From Daldinia sp. FL1419 (lineage: Eukaryota > Ascomycota > Sordariomycetes > Xylariales > Hypoxylaceae), in assembly GCA_025201765.1 (NCBI GenBank), contig MU623434.1, forward strand, positions 85,043-149,042: a stretch of 64,000 nt of DNA, written 5' to 3'. The notes under the pieces are model-generated. The model was not told the DNA's origin, made no database searches, and saw nothing but the letters and a program-made list of their open reading frames with translations. Numbering within the stretch: the stretch's first letter is position 1; every line of letters begins with the position of its first letter. This document shows, one piece after another, positions 35,061 through 46,500 of this stretch. The translations under genes and the position numbers were made by a program.

Positions 35061-38000
35061 CAAAAATAAAAAGGTAATAATATGCTCTTTCCAAACTAAT
35101 AATATTAATATAGGATTATAATATAGCCCAAATAAAAGAAATTTACACAAAAATAATACGAAATACAATAGTATACAAAATAATAATATAATATACTTCA
35201 AATTAAAACTATAAAATAAAAGGCATTATTAAAAAACTAAATACCATTCAATTAACCTACTTATGGGAAATTAATAATACATATAAAGTGATAGAAATAT
35301 CATAATTGGAAATAAAGTTAGGTTATCCTTTAATATATCTTTATCTAAATATAATAATAATGATAATTGAATTTTGTATGAGTAATAAAGGTTTTAATTT
35401 TAAGATTTAAGAAGTAAGATAGAAAATTTAAAAATAGATAGAATTTTAAAGGCTTAGGAAATAGTAGAATCTCCCCATTATTATTTAAGTACTAAATATA
35501 TATATTATAAAAGTTAAAATTAATTAAAATGTTGAATAGAAAGGATATCAATATTTTAAAAAAACCCTTTTAAATTATTAAATAAAAAGATGAAAATAAT
35601 ATAAGAAGGATATTATTATACCAATAATTTGATTATTACCCCCTAATATAAAGATTAATAATTAATATTTTAATTTATAAAAATACAAAATATTAGTATT
35701 ACTACAAATATATATCAAGAAAATAGATTTAAAAATCTTCTTATTTAATAGAAAGATTTTTGGAATAAATATTCTTAAATACAGATATGGTAAAAGGGAA
35801 ATAATATGGCATATAATTTTTAAATATCCCAAATACACTTTAACATAAGCCTATTTCAGATAAAATTTAACCTTAAGAATTTTCTTAATTAATACAAATT
35901 ATAAAAAAATATTATTCAATTTTAATAAAACCTTATTAATAACCTATTAATTCCTTAAACAAATTTAATTACTTATATATAAAATAATATTATAACTTAT
36001 TTAATATAAATATTTCCAAAAATTTTAAACTAAACAAAAAAAATTCATAATTAAATAAAAAAATATAAATAATAACATATTAATAAAATCTTTTAAGAGG
36101 ATTATATTTACTTAAGATTATTCTGCACTTATTTCAAACCATATTTATCAAAATTATTTTTTTTTATATCCACCTTTTTATCCTCCTTCTTACTCTCTTT
36201 AGTTATATATACTAAAAAATCTTAAACAAAAATAAGTACATTCTTAAAAAAAAGGTTATACTTATTAAGACTTAAGCCTAAATACATTGGGAAATTGCTG
36301 AGGATCTGTAGCGGACCATCATCGGGAAATAGTAAAACATTTAATACTAATTAAACCTCCTAAATAAAAAATTGCTGTAATAATAATATATAAAAATAAT
36401 ACAGATTATTGGAAATAAAATAATACATATACACCTCCTTTTAAAGTTAATTCCCTTATAAACCTTACATTATAATTAATAAATATTAATAAAATAAATA
36501 TAGAATAAGATTACATTACAAAATAATTATAACATTAATAATATTAAAATAAATAATTTTTCTAAAATTATTAGAACATATAAAAATTATAAATTTAACA
36601 AATAAATAATTAAATATAATAAAAATAATTATTAAATATTATTAACAATTTCTTAATAAATTTCTCAAAAACCTAAAAACCTTAAAAAAATTATAATAAA
36701 GTTTCAACAATTAATTCCTAAAATTGCACCAAAAAGGCATAACCATATTCTTTGTATAATTCCCCATCTTTAACAAACAAATTATTTTTATAATATGTAA
36801 CTACATTGGGATTATAATCTTAATATAATATAATATTAAAATATTATATTAGGTTTAAAATGCTATAATAATTTTTAATAAAAGAACCAAAATATTTAAA
36901 AAAAGTTAATAATAGGACAAAATTAAAGAAATAATAAAATACCTATAAATATACAAACTTTTTTTTATTTAATATAATATATATATAAAAATAAAATAAA
37001 TTTTTTAAAATAACATTGGATTATAAATGTAATAAGTATAATAATATTATATTATAATATTGTAAAATATAAATAAGATATATAAAAAAGATTAAAATTA
37101 ATCAAGAAAGGTTATAGATTAATAATATTATTTTAAACCATTTTAAAAAACAAATATAATATTATAATATTAAAAAAAAATTATAAAAATAAAAATAAAT
37201 AATAGTTTTTTATAAAAATATAAAATCATTTACACATATTTATACCCTATACAAACCATATACACCCCAGCCCTCCCCCAAAACAATTTCTTTGCAATAT
37301 AACAACACTTTTATTATTTATAAAAAAAACAATAAAACCATCTTAAACCTCATTGTCACCCCATACCTGGGCCACTGCCATATTATTTCATAAAATTTAG
37401 GTATTATAATATATAAAATGTTTTTCTATATTAAAATTTAATCATTTCTATTAAAAGGTAAATTCTAATAAAAATATAGGATAAAGCCAAAATTATAATA
37501 ATATAACTTATTTAGATAGGTAGTAGGTAGGTTTTTTCCGGAATATGGTTCCTACCCAGAACAAATACCAAAAGATGGACCGGATACCTGTATTATATTC
37601 TAGGTAAATCGGGGTAGTAATAAATAAATAATAATAAATATATTTTTAGGATTCTTTCCCAAATGGTATCTTATATATTTGCATATTTTATCCTATTAAT
37701 CTTACCAAGATCTGATTTCCTTATATTATTCAATTAACGAAAAATTTTTAAGGATTCTTCCTGTTTCCATCATTAGAACTATTTCATTAATACCTCCTGG
37801 GAATATCTTTTTATACCTTTGTATTATTAAATAATTAAATATATTCTTTTTAAATGTTAATTATTTATTTATTAATTCTAATTTAATAATATTATTTAAA
37901 GTTATAATATCCATTTTTATTTTTAAAGCCATTAATAAGGTATTAAAAAAATTTTGTGGTATTTTAAAGATTTTTATTAATTTGTTTTAATAAAACTATT

Positions 38001-38889
38001 TTATTGTTGTGGTTGATAGATTAGGTAGTTTAGGTACCTGATCTAATATGGTTATAAGGTATATAACTTAATTTAGGACTATTATTAAATTAATATTTAA
38101 ATCTTTATTTAATAAATCTAGAATAGATATTCCAAATAAAATATTAAAATGTTATAATAAATTTTATAAAGTAATGACTTTAAAATTAAAATAATCTATA
38201 TCTAAGTTATCTAAAAGAGGTACTAATAATATATCACTAATATTTAATAAAAATAATTCTGATAATATTGTTAATAATAAATAATTAAAATTTTTAAAAT
38301 AATTATTTTTTATAAAATCTTTAATTTATAATTATTTTAATTTTTAAATTAAATATAGAAAATTATTTTTATTTAAATGTTTGAGAAATAATGCCTTTTA
38401 TAGTGGTTATTTTTTTAAATTATATTTTATTATTATTTTATTTATTTATTTTATAATATTATTTTTAAAATATATTATTTAAATAATTAAATAATAATTT
38501 ATGGTATTATTAGAATTATTATTTTATATTTTAAAAATTTTAATAATATTATAATATATATTTTAAAATAATAAGGTAAAATTTAAGATTATTGTTAATT
38601 AATATACACTTTAAGATAATAATAATTTTATAAAAAATTAAATTAATATTCTAATATTAAAGGTAATTACAAAGGATAAAAAATTCTTTATTACAACTTT
38701 TAGCTTTCAACGTCTCTCAAATTTTAACATTTTAGAATTCCTTTTTATCTCTATTTTCTTATTTCTTTTATTTAAATATATAATAAAAGTCACCGCAATT
38801 TAGATTAAATATATTTTGTAGATAAAATATTAAATATAAAATCAAATAATATATTCAATTAAAATAAATTAATTTTTAATTAAACTTCC

Positions 38890-38901
38890 AAATTTATAAC
38901 T
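38890..38901 (-). other. Primer-binding site, probably half-tRNA-Met type (RIP-mutated)
   Basis: The 12 minus-strand bases directly after the 5' LTR read AGTTATAAATTT. They match GGTTATGAGCCC, complementary to the anticodon arm of a yeast-type initiator tRNA-Met (GGGCTCATAACC), at all positions except those explained by G-to-A or C-to-T changes. Copia of Drosophila is known to prime from an internal fragment of this tRNA. The match rests on assuming RIP and is an inference. Confidence 0.5.
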
Positions 38902-39045
38902 TATTAAAAATAAAATGTATATATAAAATAAATTATTTATATTATTAAATCTATTTTAAAGAATAAATAGGCATATTTACAATATATAAAATTACGGATG
39001 TGGGGCATATTATATCCCTATATACCAGCCACACACATTCCAACA
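38902..39045 (-). repeat. Right LTR (5' LTR of the minus-strand element), 144 bp
   Basis: On the minus strand it begins TGTTGGAATGTGTGTGGCTG. The outer ~60 bp is almost free of RIP, while the inner half is converted to A/T relative to the left LTR. The right target duplication AACCA (39046-39050) follows directly on the plus strand. Confidence 0.92.
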
Positions 39046-39050
39046 AACCA

Positions 39051-39978
39051 AGCGACGGGCGGTTCATCAGTACTTACGTACCTACGTACGCAATAAACGA
39101 TAGAGCACGTTATCTTGTTAGAAGGGGTAGAAGGAGAACCAAGACTAAAATGAAGAAGGTAGGAAAGAGATGACTATGTTTAAATTCGTGGTCTCTGCGT
39201 TGCCACTGGGATCCGCAAGTGTAATGGCGAACAGCTGCTGTAGCCGGGACTAATCTCTCACAATTTGGCATGAAGCGGTCCGTGTATTTGCAATAATCCG
39301 CTCGAATACCAAGTAGTTGACGATTCAGGAGATAGGCTTCTCTCGGGCACGTTGAGCAATCATCTTTGATTCGACCGCTTAATATTGGTAGGTTGCCCCT
39401 CTCCGCCGAAGTCCCCAATGTGTCATCGTGTAGTTATATACTTCTTGATCCTTCCAGTGAAAGATCGAAGATGATTTGAACGCTTATACCATCGGGTGCC
39501 ACCCCGTAGGTTGCCCCGTAACTTGTCCTACACAGGTCGTAGTCTGGTTCCTGGAGAATATCTGGGGATTCAAGCCTGAATCCAGAAGCGATCCGCCAAA
39601 CCCGCATCCCCGGAATACACTAGCGTTTAATGCTATTATAGAAATTCAATTTGGAAGTGATCTGCCCGACTCACCTTCCCATAACAGCGTCCAATGCCCG
39701 CGTGTATGTTACGCTGCACACGGACTCGAACGCTTTATGTTTCAGACTTTGTCAATGGAATCAAACAGAGGATCCAGCCGGTTAACTTGAATGGAGTAAT
39801 TGGACCTTCATACCAATATTCCACGGTCCGGTACTTGGCCCGTAATGAGCTGTCTCTTGTAATCATATTAAAGAAACAAAGATGTATATTAGAAGACCTA
39901 TATTCCGCATGCTATTACCATCTGAATATCACCACCAAACCCCACTAACCTATTCAGCTTGACGCCAAGATTCCAATC
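39051..39978. other. Intergenic, between island and secreted-protein gene
   Basis: Base composition returns to normal at once after the right LTR. Open frames at 39110-39418 (-) and 39476-39790 (+) begin with TTG and show no recognisable domain. The promoter of the gene at 39979 must be here. Confidence 0.5.
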
Positions 39979-40956
39979 ATGCTTAGCCTACGCAACATTG
40001 TTACCTTCGCCTTGTCCGCAGGGCTGGCTCTCGCTACTCCTACCCCGGAGGTTGAGCTCGCTCCCCGAGCAACAAAGGTCACCAAGCGAGCGGAAACTGG
40101 TGTTACCGATATCGCCGGCGTCTGGACCGAGTTCAAGCCCGGGTACCTCGGTGAGCACTTCGCCAATGCTATGTTTCAGTTTCTATATGCATACCCGGAA
40201 GCTAATGATATAAAGACGGGAAATACCTGCTCTTCCACAATAGCGACTATGTGACTCTCAAAGGAACCGGTTATGTCCGTGTCCGCTGGGAAGTCGAGTA
40301 CTGGAAGTTAGTCATTGCCATCACACCGCTGCGTCCGATCTCGAATCGTGAAAGCTGACATCTATTGCTAGGCGTGCTGGTGGCACGGGCGACTTGACGA
40401 TCTCTCCAAAGGGATCCTTCATCTGTGCGTTCCTTTTTAAATCACACCCTGTAATTTTTTTCTAACCAAACTTTAGTGACTGCCGGTGGAGGTGGTTTCC
40501 AATACGCGGATAACCCGGCTCCGTTCTGCAATGCTCCATCCGGCACGGGTTGTGCTAACGCCACCGGATCGACCGAGACCGGATATACCTACGGGCTGGC
40601 GAACCACTGGCGTGAGTTGTTTTTTTTTTGTTTTTTTTTTGCTTCATTCATTTTCTCATTTCATCTCTGACTACGGGTATAGACAACGAATATTACTGGC
40701 TGGATGGTGAGGTAACTGTTAGAACTAACGAAGGCGCCGGCCTTTACAACGTCGGTCTGAGGGTTGTCTGTGAGTTGTTCCCTAATTTTTACCTATTCCG
40801 CTTCGTTTCGTTCTTCCATTTGTTATTGCTGTATTCTAATTAGGGTTAATAGCATTCGACGATATGCTCGCTGAAATTAACAATGCCTACGTTGCTCCCA
40901 ACCGCATTGGCCACGCACTTGACCCTAAAGATGGGGCGTGTCCTTGCTCGGCTTAA
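39979..40956 (+). CDS. Small secreted protein of unknown function
   Basis: Six exons (39979-40150, 40216-40306, 40372-40424, 40477-40611, 40683-40769, 40844-40956) keep frame across five short introns and give 216 residues. The N terminus is a typical signal peptide (NIVTFALSAGLALATPTP), followed by a possible Kex2 site (TKVTKR at about 33-38). The mature part is rich in Gly, Trp and Tyr with alternating hydrophobic residues (YVTLKGTGYVRVRWEVEYW, YYWLDGEVTVRT). This looks like a beta-sandwich-type extracellular protein. Only four cysteines are seen in the mature part, two near FCNAPSGTGC and two at the end (ACPCSA). The last acceptor could also be nine bases further on, removing three residues. 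I do not recognise the family. It lies 0.9 kb from a RIP-affected retrotransposon, a setting often seen for candidate effectors, but no host interaction can be claimed. Confidence 0.75.
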
Positions 40957-41609
40957 TGCGTATCGTAAAGGACTAATTGGAATGTCCTCCTAGCGAAGTA
41001 TCTGCGTATTTGAACAATATGGTTTAGTAGGTGTGGCTCGTTAGGGTGCAAAAGGCTCAACTGTTTATTAATGGGCCTGTCGGTGGTTTCCAGGAGGGTT
41101 ATATGTTTCTTTAAATTTTCAACTAAAATTTTTTTTTTTAAAAAAAAAAAATACTGCACATTCTTTACTGTTTAGGTACCTAAATTATAGCTTGCGTTAA
41201 CTTCACTTCTTTATTTTGGATCTGAGAAATAAATCATGCCACCAAGTGTCAGCGTCTAGGTAATCAAATAGTATCACATCTAGATCCCGCAATAGAGGTA
41301 ATTCGTTCCTGTTATATTTACCTCAATGTTGGTTAGTATCATGGTAAAGGTACTTAATTACGTTCACCAGCCTTGAATATCAAATATTGTCAAGAGTCGA
41401 GTATTTATTTTCAGTTCGTATGCACCTATCTAGGTAGTAATTCTTGTCTACCCCCTGTCGAAATCTTTCGTAATCGTCTAAAAAGTCCAAACCCATAGAA
41501 CCCGCCCCCCTTAGCGCTGTGCCATCCACGACCGCTATAACGCCGGCTCGATCGTATATACATACAGTGGAACGCTGACGTCCATATCTATGATACAAGT
41601 TTAAATGCT
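40957..41609. other. Convergent intergenic region
   Basis: About 650 bp between the secreted-protein gene (+) and the carrier gene (-). Contains an A/T homopolymer block near 41127-41152. No gene supported. Confidence 0.5.
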
Positions 41610-42890
41610 CTATTTTAGCATGGTGTCGAATGCTGGGATGAGTGTCTGGGCGAGCCAGAAGGAGAAGACTAGCTTCGGCCCGGTCATGAGGAGCTGCAAG
41701 AAGTCAGCGCATGGTCCAAGGTATATATGATACGACACCTCTTACCTTAGGTACCAATCCCTTGAAGAAGCTGGTGAGACCTTCGTTCTTGGCCATGTTA
41801 GATAAGATCCGGAAGCCGCTTTCGGGATTCTCAAAATTCCTGTTTTGAATACGGGTTTTGATAACGTCCAGAGGAGCGGAGACAACCAGAGATGCCGAAG
41901 CTCCAGCGATCGAAGCGATGAAATTCTGGAACCACGACGCCTTGTTATAGTCGTTCAGTCCGAAGAGGTATTCCTTGGTGAAAGCCGAACCACCGAAGAG
42001 CTATCAAGCATTAGAGAAATCCTAAAGGGGATAACCATTTCATCTCGATAAGCGTACCGCAAATGATCCAGGCGCATTTCGTGCCGCAGTCCATCCCCAA
42101 CCTCTATATAATCCGAAACCCTCATCAGCAATAATCTTGAAAATGCCTCGCCCTCGGAAGGCTTCCGGATTAGTCTGGCGCTTGATCTTCAATACATCTA
42201 ACGGAAGTAAAACAATCTCGCCGATACCGATCAAGCTAGAGTATGTCAATGGATGGCACTACGTTAGAAGTAGATCCAAGACTAACCTGCCGGCGGTTGA
42301 GTGCATGATCGCCTTTCCGGTTTTCTTTCCGAAGGCACTCTCAAAGTCCTTTCCATAGTACGCCGCGAGGTAATCCCTGGCGATGGGTTGGCCACCATAC
42401 TTGTATATCCTTTGTAAAACCTATACCGGATGTTTAGCCGCTGATACTTCCCCTCGAATGAACATTATCTAACCTTGTAGCCTGCCGCATAACCTAATCC
42501 CGGGAAGAGGGAGAAGAATTTTCTTCCAAAGGCTGCTTCTGCTTTCTCCTTGAAGATAACTTTATTCAGTTCGGTAGCATTCTTGATCTATGGAATGATT
42601 AATCCTTTGCGCCTTCTGGATATTATGGATGGACAGTGCGCACCTTCGTCTGGTTGCTCATTAATCGCTTGGCGATGGTATCGACCTTTGGATTTATTAG
42701 TCTTGCGCCGCAATATTTTGACTTGTACAAGCACGCACAGGATGGAAGACAGCCAATTCGGCGATACCGGCGGAGCCTATATTATATGTATCAGTGACTA
42801 TTATTTATCTTTAATGTATACAAACCTACCGGAACCAAGAAGTCTAGCGAGATTGGACTCGCGCTCCTTGCCTGTGACCATTGGCGCCAT
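41610..42890 (-). CDS. YHM2: Mitochondrial carrier Yhm2 (citrate/oxoglutarate carrier)
   Basis: Inner-membrane carrier; yeast Yhm2 exchanges citrate for oxoglutarate and helps supply cytosolic NADPH. Eight exons (42890-42830, 42776-42739, 42685-42644, 42587-42474, 42420-42287, 42235-42058, 42000-41746, 41693-41610) join in frame to 301 residues. The three carrier signatures are present: HPVDTIAKR (repeat 1), LPLDVLKIKRQTNPEAFRGR (repeat 2) and APLDVIKTR (repeat 3). The block LIGIGEIVLLPLDVLKIKRQ and GWGWTAARNAPGSFA are characteristic of Yhm2 rather than of other carriers. The C terminus is FWLAQTLIPAFDTMLK. Seven introns in 301 codons is a high density for this window. Confidence 0.92.
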
Positions 42891-43558
42891 TGTGAATTAC
42901 GCTGGAAATCCCGAAGGAAAGAGAATAGTAATACCTAATAAATAAATAAATAAATAAATAAACGGCAACCTAGATATCCCGAGCTAAGAAGATTTGACTG
43001 AGTATTCCCGAAAGAAAAAAAATTGGATAAGTAATTGAGTATAAGGACGACTGCGGACTCGGAGGAGTGAAAGCTCATGCGAAAAGTCGAGAGGTCGAAC
43101 AAAATTTCAATCGCGCTGAAGGTTATTAAAAAAAAATTCGAGATCTTATTACCAATTTGTACCGCACCAACTTTAATTTAGCGGGGAGCTTCAATGCGGG
43201 AGCTTCAAGGCCGCCCCGCGGATCATCAGGGTTTTATCAATGTCCGATAAGATATGTACCCCTCTATTTACGATATATGGGATACGCCTTTTATAGTCGC
43301 AACCGTATATGCAATGACTGTGATATTAAGTATAATAGAAACCGAAAAGCCCTGCTATACAATCCCTAGCAGACTTATCATTTTTGTCGCATATGCGTAC
43401 ACATCATCTACTGGGACGTACAATCCGAGATGTTTGGTCGCAACGCCCTCCTCAATGCAAAAGTCACTTTTAAGCCTCTTCGGCTGTACCACCTATGAAC
43501 CAACGCCGCCCCAATGCAAGATTCCCTCCACTACTGGTATCAATTACGAAAATGAACC
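42891..43558. promoter_or_regulatory. Intergenic: YHM2 promoter and RPC82 3' side
   Basis: About 670 bp between two minus-strand genes, so it should hold the YHM2 promoter and the RPC82 3' UTR. It includes an AAAT microsatellite at about 42938-42962. No gene supported. Confidence 0.5.
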
Positions 43559-45763
43559 CTAGAAGTCTCTAAAGACCGCTACAATATCGTCGAGCTTTCC
43601 AACTTGGCCGAGAAGTTTCTTTTCGAGGCCAAGAAAATGAACGTATTCATTGTATATATCACCTCTTAGCTTCTCCTCTTCCATTCCCTGGACGTCTTTA
43701 CGTTCGGCAACTGAGAGTACGCTTGCCTTCTTGCGACGCTCGACATCCAATCGCTGTAGACAGCGTACCATGGACTTGTAGGTATTGTCTAATGTTCGCT
43801 GCAACGTCCTCTCAAGGTCGAAAAACCAAAAGAAAATTGTCCGGGCAGCCGCTCGGTTATTGTCTCGAGGCACCTCTTGTACGTCTAGGAACCCCGCCAT
43901 CTCCATCTCCGCCATCTTGACATGCACATCCGGTTTCTTCATAAGAGCTAGACTGGGTAATGTTTTGTCATCTATTTTCCCCTTTTCTCTAAGAATTCGA
44001 GTAAGACGTAGACCCCGGCGACCAAATCGATTTTCAATGAGAGTATCAAGTTCGAGGAACTTTAGATGTTGCATAAGTGGCTCGAAATCGACGGTCCACT
44101 CGCCGAAATCACGACTGCCGCAGTGCCGCACAAAGCCCTGTTTACTTTCGGCGAGAATTACTAGATGCTGCCGCATCTGATGTAGGCGTAGGATACCTGG
44201 GGGGGAGTTTTCATCTACTTGCAAGTCGGCGGCTTCAATCCCATTATGATCGTAATCCTCGTTGTCGGACTCAACGATCTCTTCTCCCTCTTGGAGTGTC
44301 TCTTTAAGGGTCGATCCCTTAAGTTGTGGAGGAAATCGTTTAATCTTTTCTGCACTGGGAATATGAATGTAACCACCTTTAGGTACCCCAATCCCGCCTG
44401 ACACATTAAAAGAAGGATCCAGGTGCTCAAAGATCTCTTGGGAAGTGACCCGAGGTCCTGTGGAAGTATCGTCGTTTTCATCTTCGACTTCGATTGACTT
44501 ATCGTTTTGACAACGGGAAATCTTTTTACTTAGCAAGCCAAGTAATGCTGCGTATATCTTTGCTGTGGTTTCGCCAATCAAGTCTTCCGCATAACGCTCG
44601 AGTTTTAAGTTGCGAAGCTCGACTACGCATTTATCGTAGTTTACGCGAAGCACAGTATCAAGCTGCACAAAAGGGTTAGTAGACTGGCCCCCGAATATTT
44701 TACCGCGATCAACTTACGTTATCAAGTAGGATGGATTTTGCTCTTCCGTTGGTAAGTGTATTAGAGGTGGTACCGTTAACTAGCTTCCGGCGCTTAGAGC
44801 CATCCCCATTCTCGAGTTCAAATTGAAGGTTGTTTTTTAGTTCCGTGTTTTTAAGGTAGAAGTCCTTTAGCCTGTCCCTGACGTACTTGTCGAATTCAGC
44901 TGTCTGCTTAGTTCCTCGAATGCCGGTGGGATAGTAGTTGGTCAGGAAGTCTTGCTCAATCGTACTTCTCAAATCTTGTGGTGATTGGTACATTGCCAGT
45001 GTAAGCGGCTCAAGAATACCAGCAGCGATAAGTTGTGCGAGGCTCTCGTAGGCTTGATCGTCTAAGTCAGCATCTTCATCTCCTATCTTCATAGCGCTTG
45101 CACCGTTGCTAGCGCCATTGCCGTTAACGTGATGATGGCCATTTTGCGAGATCCCATTGCCAGGTTTTTGCTGTGCAATAGGTCTTTCCTTGAACGCAGC
45201 AATTAGATCGGAAATCTTCGTGTGGCCCTGAACAAGTACGTCGTGGACAAGAGCATGCGCATTGGGTCCGTATTTTTCATGAACCATATCTAGGATCTTT
45301 CCAGTTCGGACAAGATTATAAGCAACGTCGGGGTTTGCGTCGTAATAAGTAATACCCGAGTCCTGGTCTGTAAAATGGAAGATGAGGTTAAGCTGGATGA
45401 GCACAGCGATTCCATGGCGCACTTGCCGTTGGTTGAGCGATGTATGCTGTGCTAATTGTGCGATGGTTGATCTCCCTCTTGTAAGAAGATCTGAGAATAT
45501 GCGCTACGAAGTAGGGACCTGTTAGCCTCGATGCTACATAGCTAGAAGCTCGAGAAAATGTTATATAGGTACATGACGGGGTACTTACCGATGGGAGTTG
45601 GCCATATAGCTCACTAATCAGCAGAACGCAAAGTTCTGCAACATTTTTTGTCTAAGGATAGCAATTTTGTCAGCGTTTCTTTCGATGCAATAGGAAAATC
45701 ATTGCCGAGTGTTGTTGCAAAAGTCGTATCAACTTGAATGGGACCTTTACTCACCACTAACAT
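43559..45763 (-). CDS. RPC82: RNA polymerase III subunit Rpc82 (C82/RPC3)
   Basis: Subunit of RNA polymerase III; with C34 and C31 it forms the trimer needed for promoter opening at tRNA and 5S genes. Four exons (45763-45755, 45651-45589, 45503-44718, 44662-43559) give 653 residues. Exon 1 is only nine bases (MLV) and the second is 63, yet frames agree (MLVTKNVAELCVLLISELYG). The N-terminal winged-helix region includes RGRSTIAQLAQHTSLNQRQV and RHGIAVLIQLNLIFHF. A His/Asn-rich linker follows at about residue 130 (GHHHVNGNGASNGAS), then two more winged-helix-type segments and a C-terminal coiled coil (MEEEKLRGDIYNEYVHFLGL). The first exon boundary is the least certain part. A divergent promoter is shared with QCR2. 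Confidence 0.92.
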
Positions 45764-46500
45764 GACTGGCTGAACTTGCGATTACGCCGCGAATATGAAT
45801 AGATAGAAATTTGGGGGCTTGTCGAAGGAGTTGGCTTCTAGAGATCCTCTCACTATCTCTAGAGCACTACAATTACTACCGCGGCTTCATTGAAGCATCT
45901 GGCAGAAAGGGGAAAGAGAAAGGTGCGCCGACGAAGGGGAATACGGCGCAATAGGTTTTGATATGTAAAGTCGAAAAAGTTATTTAAGATTGATTTGCGC
46001 AGCGCGATGTGAGCAATAGCGTATAAAAATAATTTCTATGCAACTACTTTTTTAGGATAGCGGGGAATTGAATTAATGGTCGAAGCTTCTTCTGGTTCCT
46101 CTTTGCCTTATTAATAGCACCGGGAATAGCGACCATAGTACAAAAATTATAGTAGGTATGGGCCAACTTAAGTACCTAGGTACCTATCGTGACAGGAAAT
46201 AAGCTCCCCACCCCAAAGGTTTTCTTTCCTTCAAGTGCTCTTACCTACGCCGACTCAATCGGCCAATAGTAGTCATTGGCAAGTGGCTGACCAGACTCTA
46301 GCCTCATTAAGCCTTAAATAACTTATGTATTACATAGAAGACAAGGGGGAAAAAAGGATCCACCACCGTCAGCCAGTAACCGAGAATTTACCGGAATTGA
46401 GCATCTTTTTGCTTGGACTCGGAAGCTTTCAACGATCTGCGGGTTAAAAGCTGTTGTCGCAGACTTCAATCGCCAATTGTTGACGGCATCGCCCTCTAAA
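45764..46500. promoter_or_regulatory. Divergent promoter region, RPC82 / QCR2
   Basis: About 740 bp between divergently transcribed genes. It contains a CTTAAGTACCTAGGTACCTA motif at about 46167-46186. No regulatory site assigned. Confidence 0.5.

Larger units (their letters stand above)
31200..37000 (+). mobile_element. LINE (non-LTR retrotransposon) remnant nested in the copia element
   Basis: Plus-strand pieces in the correct order for a two-ORF LINE of the fungal Tad/I type. They are a CCHC-knuckle ORF1 remnant (about 32160-32340) and a reverse transcriptase remnant (about 34220-35060). No clear endonuclease could be read. The ends are not defined: I could not find a convincing poly-A tail or target duplication in this AT-rich sequence, so the limits are approximate. 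It lies opposite in strand to the surrounding copia pol, which supports a separate later insertion. Confidence 0.7.
22689..39045 (-). mobile_element. Ty1/copia-type LTR retrotransposon, RIP-degraded, with nested insertions
   Basis: The entire AT-rich island is bounded by two direct 144-bp repeats (22689-22832 and 38902-39045) with TG..CA-type ends. A 5-bp duplication AACCA flanks it at 22684-22688 and 39046-39050. On the minus strand the 5' LTR begins TGTTGGAATGTGTG. Coding remnants with copia gene order (integrase, reverse transcriptase, RNase H) are readable between about 29.4 and 27.2 kb. A LINE-type element on the plus strand lies at about 31.2-37 kb, and a tandem array lies between RNase H and the 3' LTR; both explain why the unit is about 16.4 kb instead of the usual 5 kb. 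Nearly every frame is broken by stops, and differences between the LTRs are all transitions, the mark of RIP. It is inactive. Confidence 0.9.

Noticed and set aside
22689..39045. Centromere core or inserted mitochondrial DNA
   Set aside because: The block is bounded by LTRs and a target duplication, contains retrotransposon pol remnants, and shows no mitochondrial genes.
39110..39418. Cysteine-containing minus-strand frame next to the island
   Set aside because: Begins with TTG, has no signal peptide, and ends in a hydrophobic stretch without family resemblance.
39476..39790. 104-codon plus-strand frame upstream of the secreted protein
   Set aside because: TTG start, no domain, overlapped by other short frames; probably chance.
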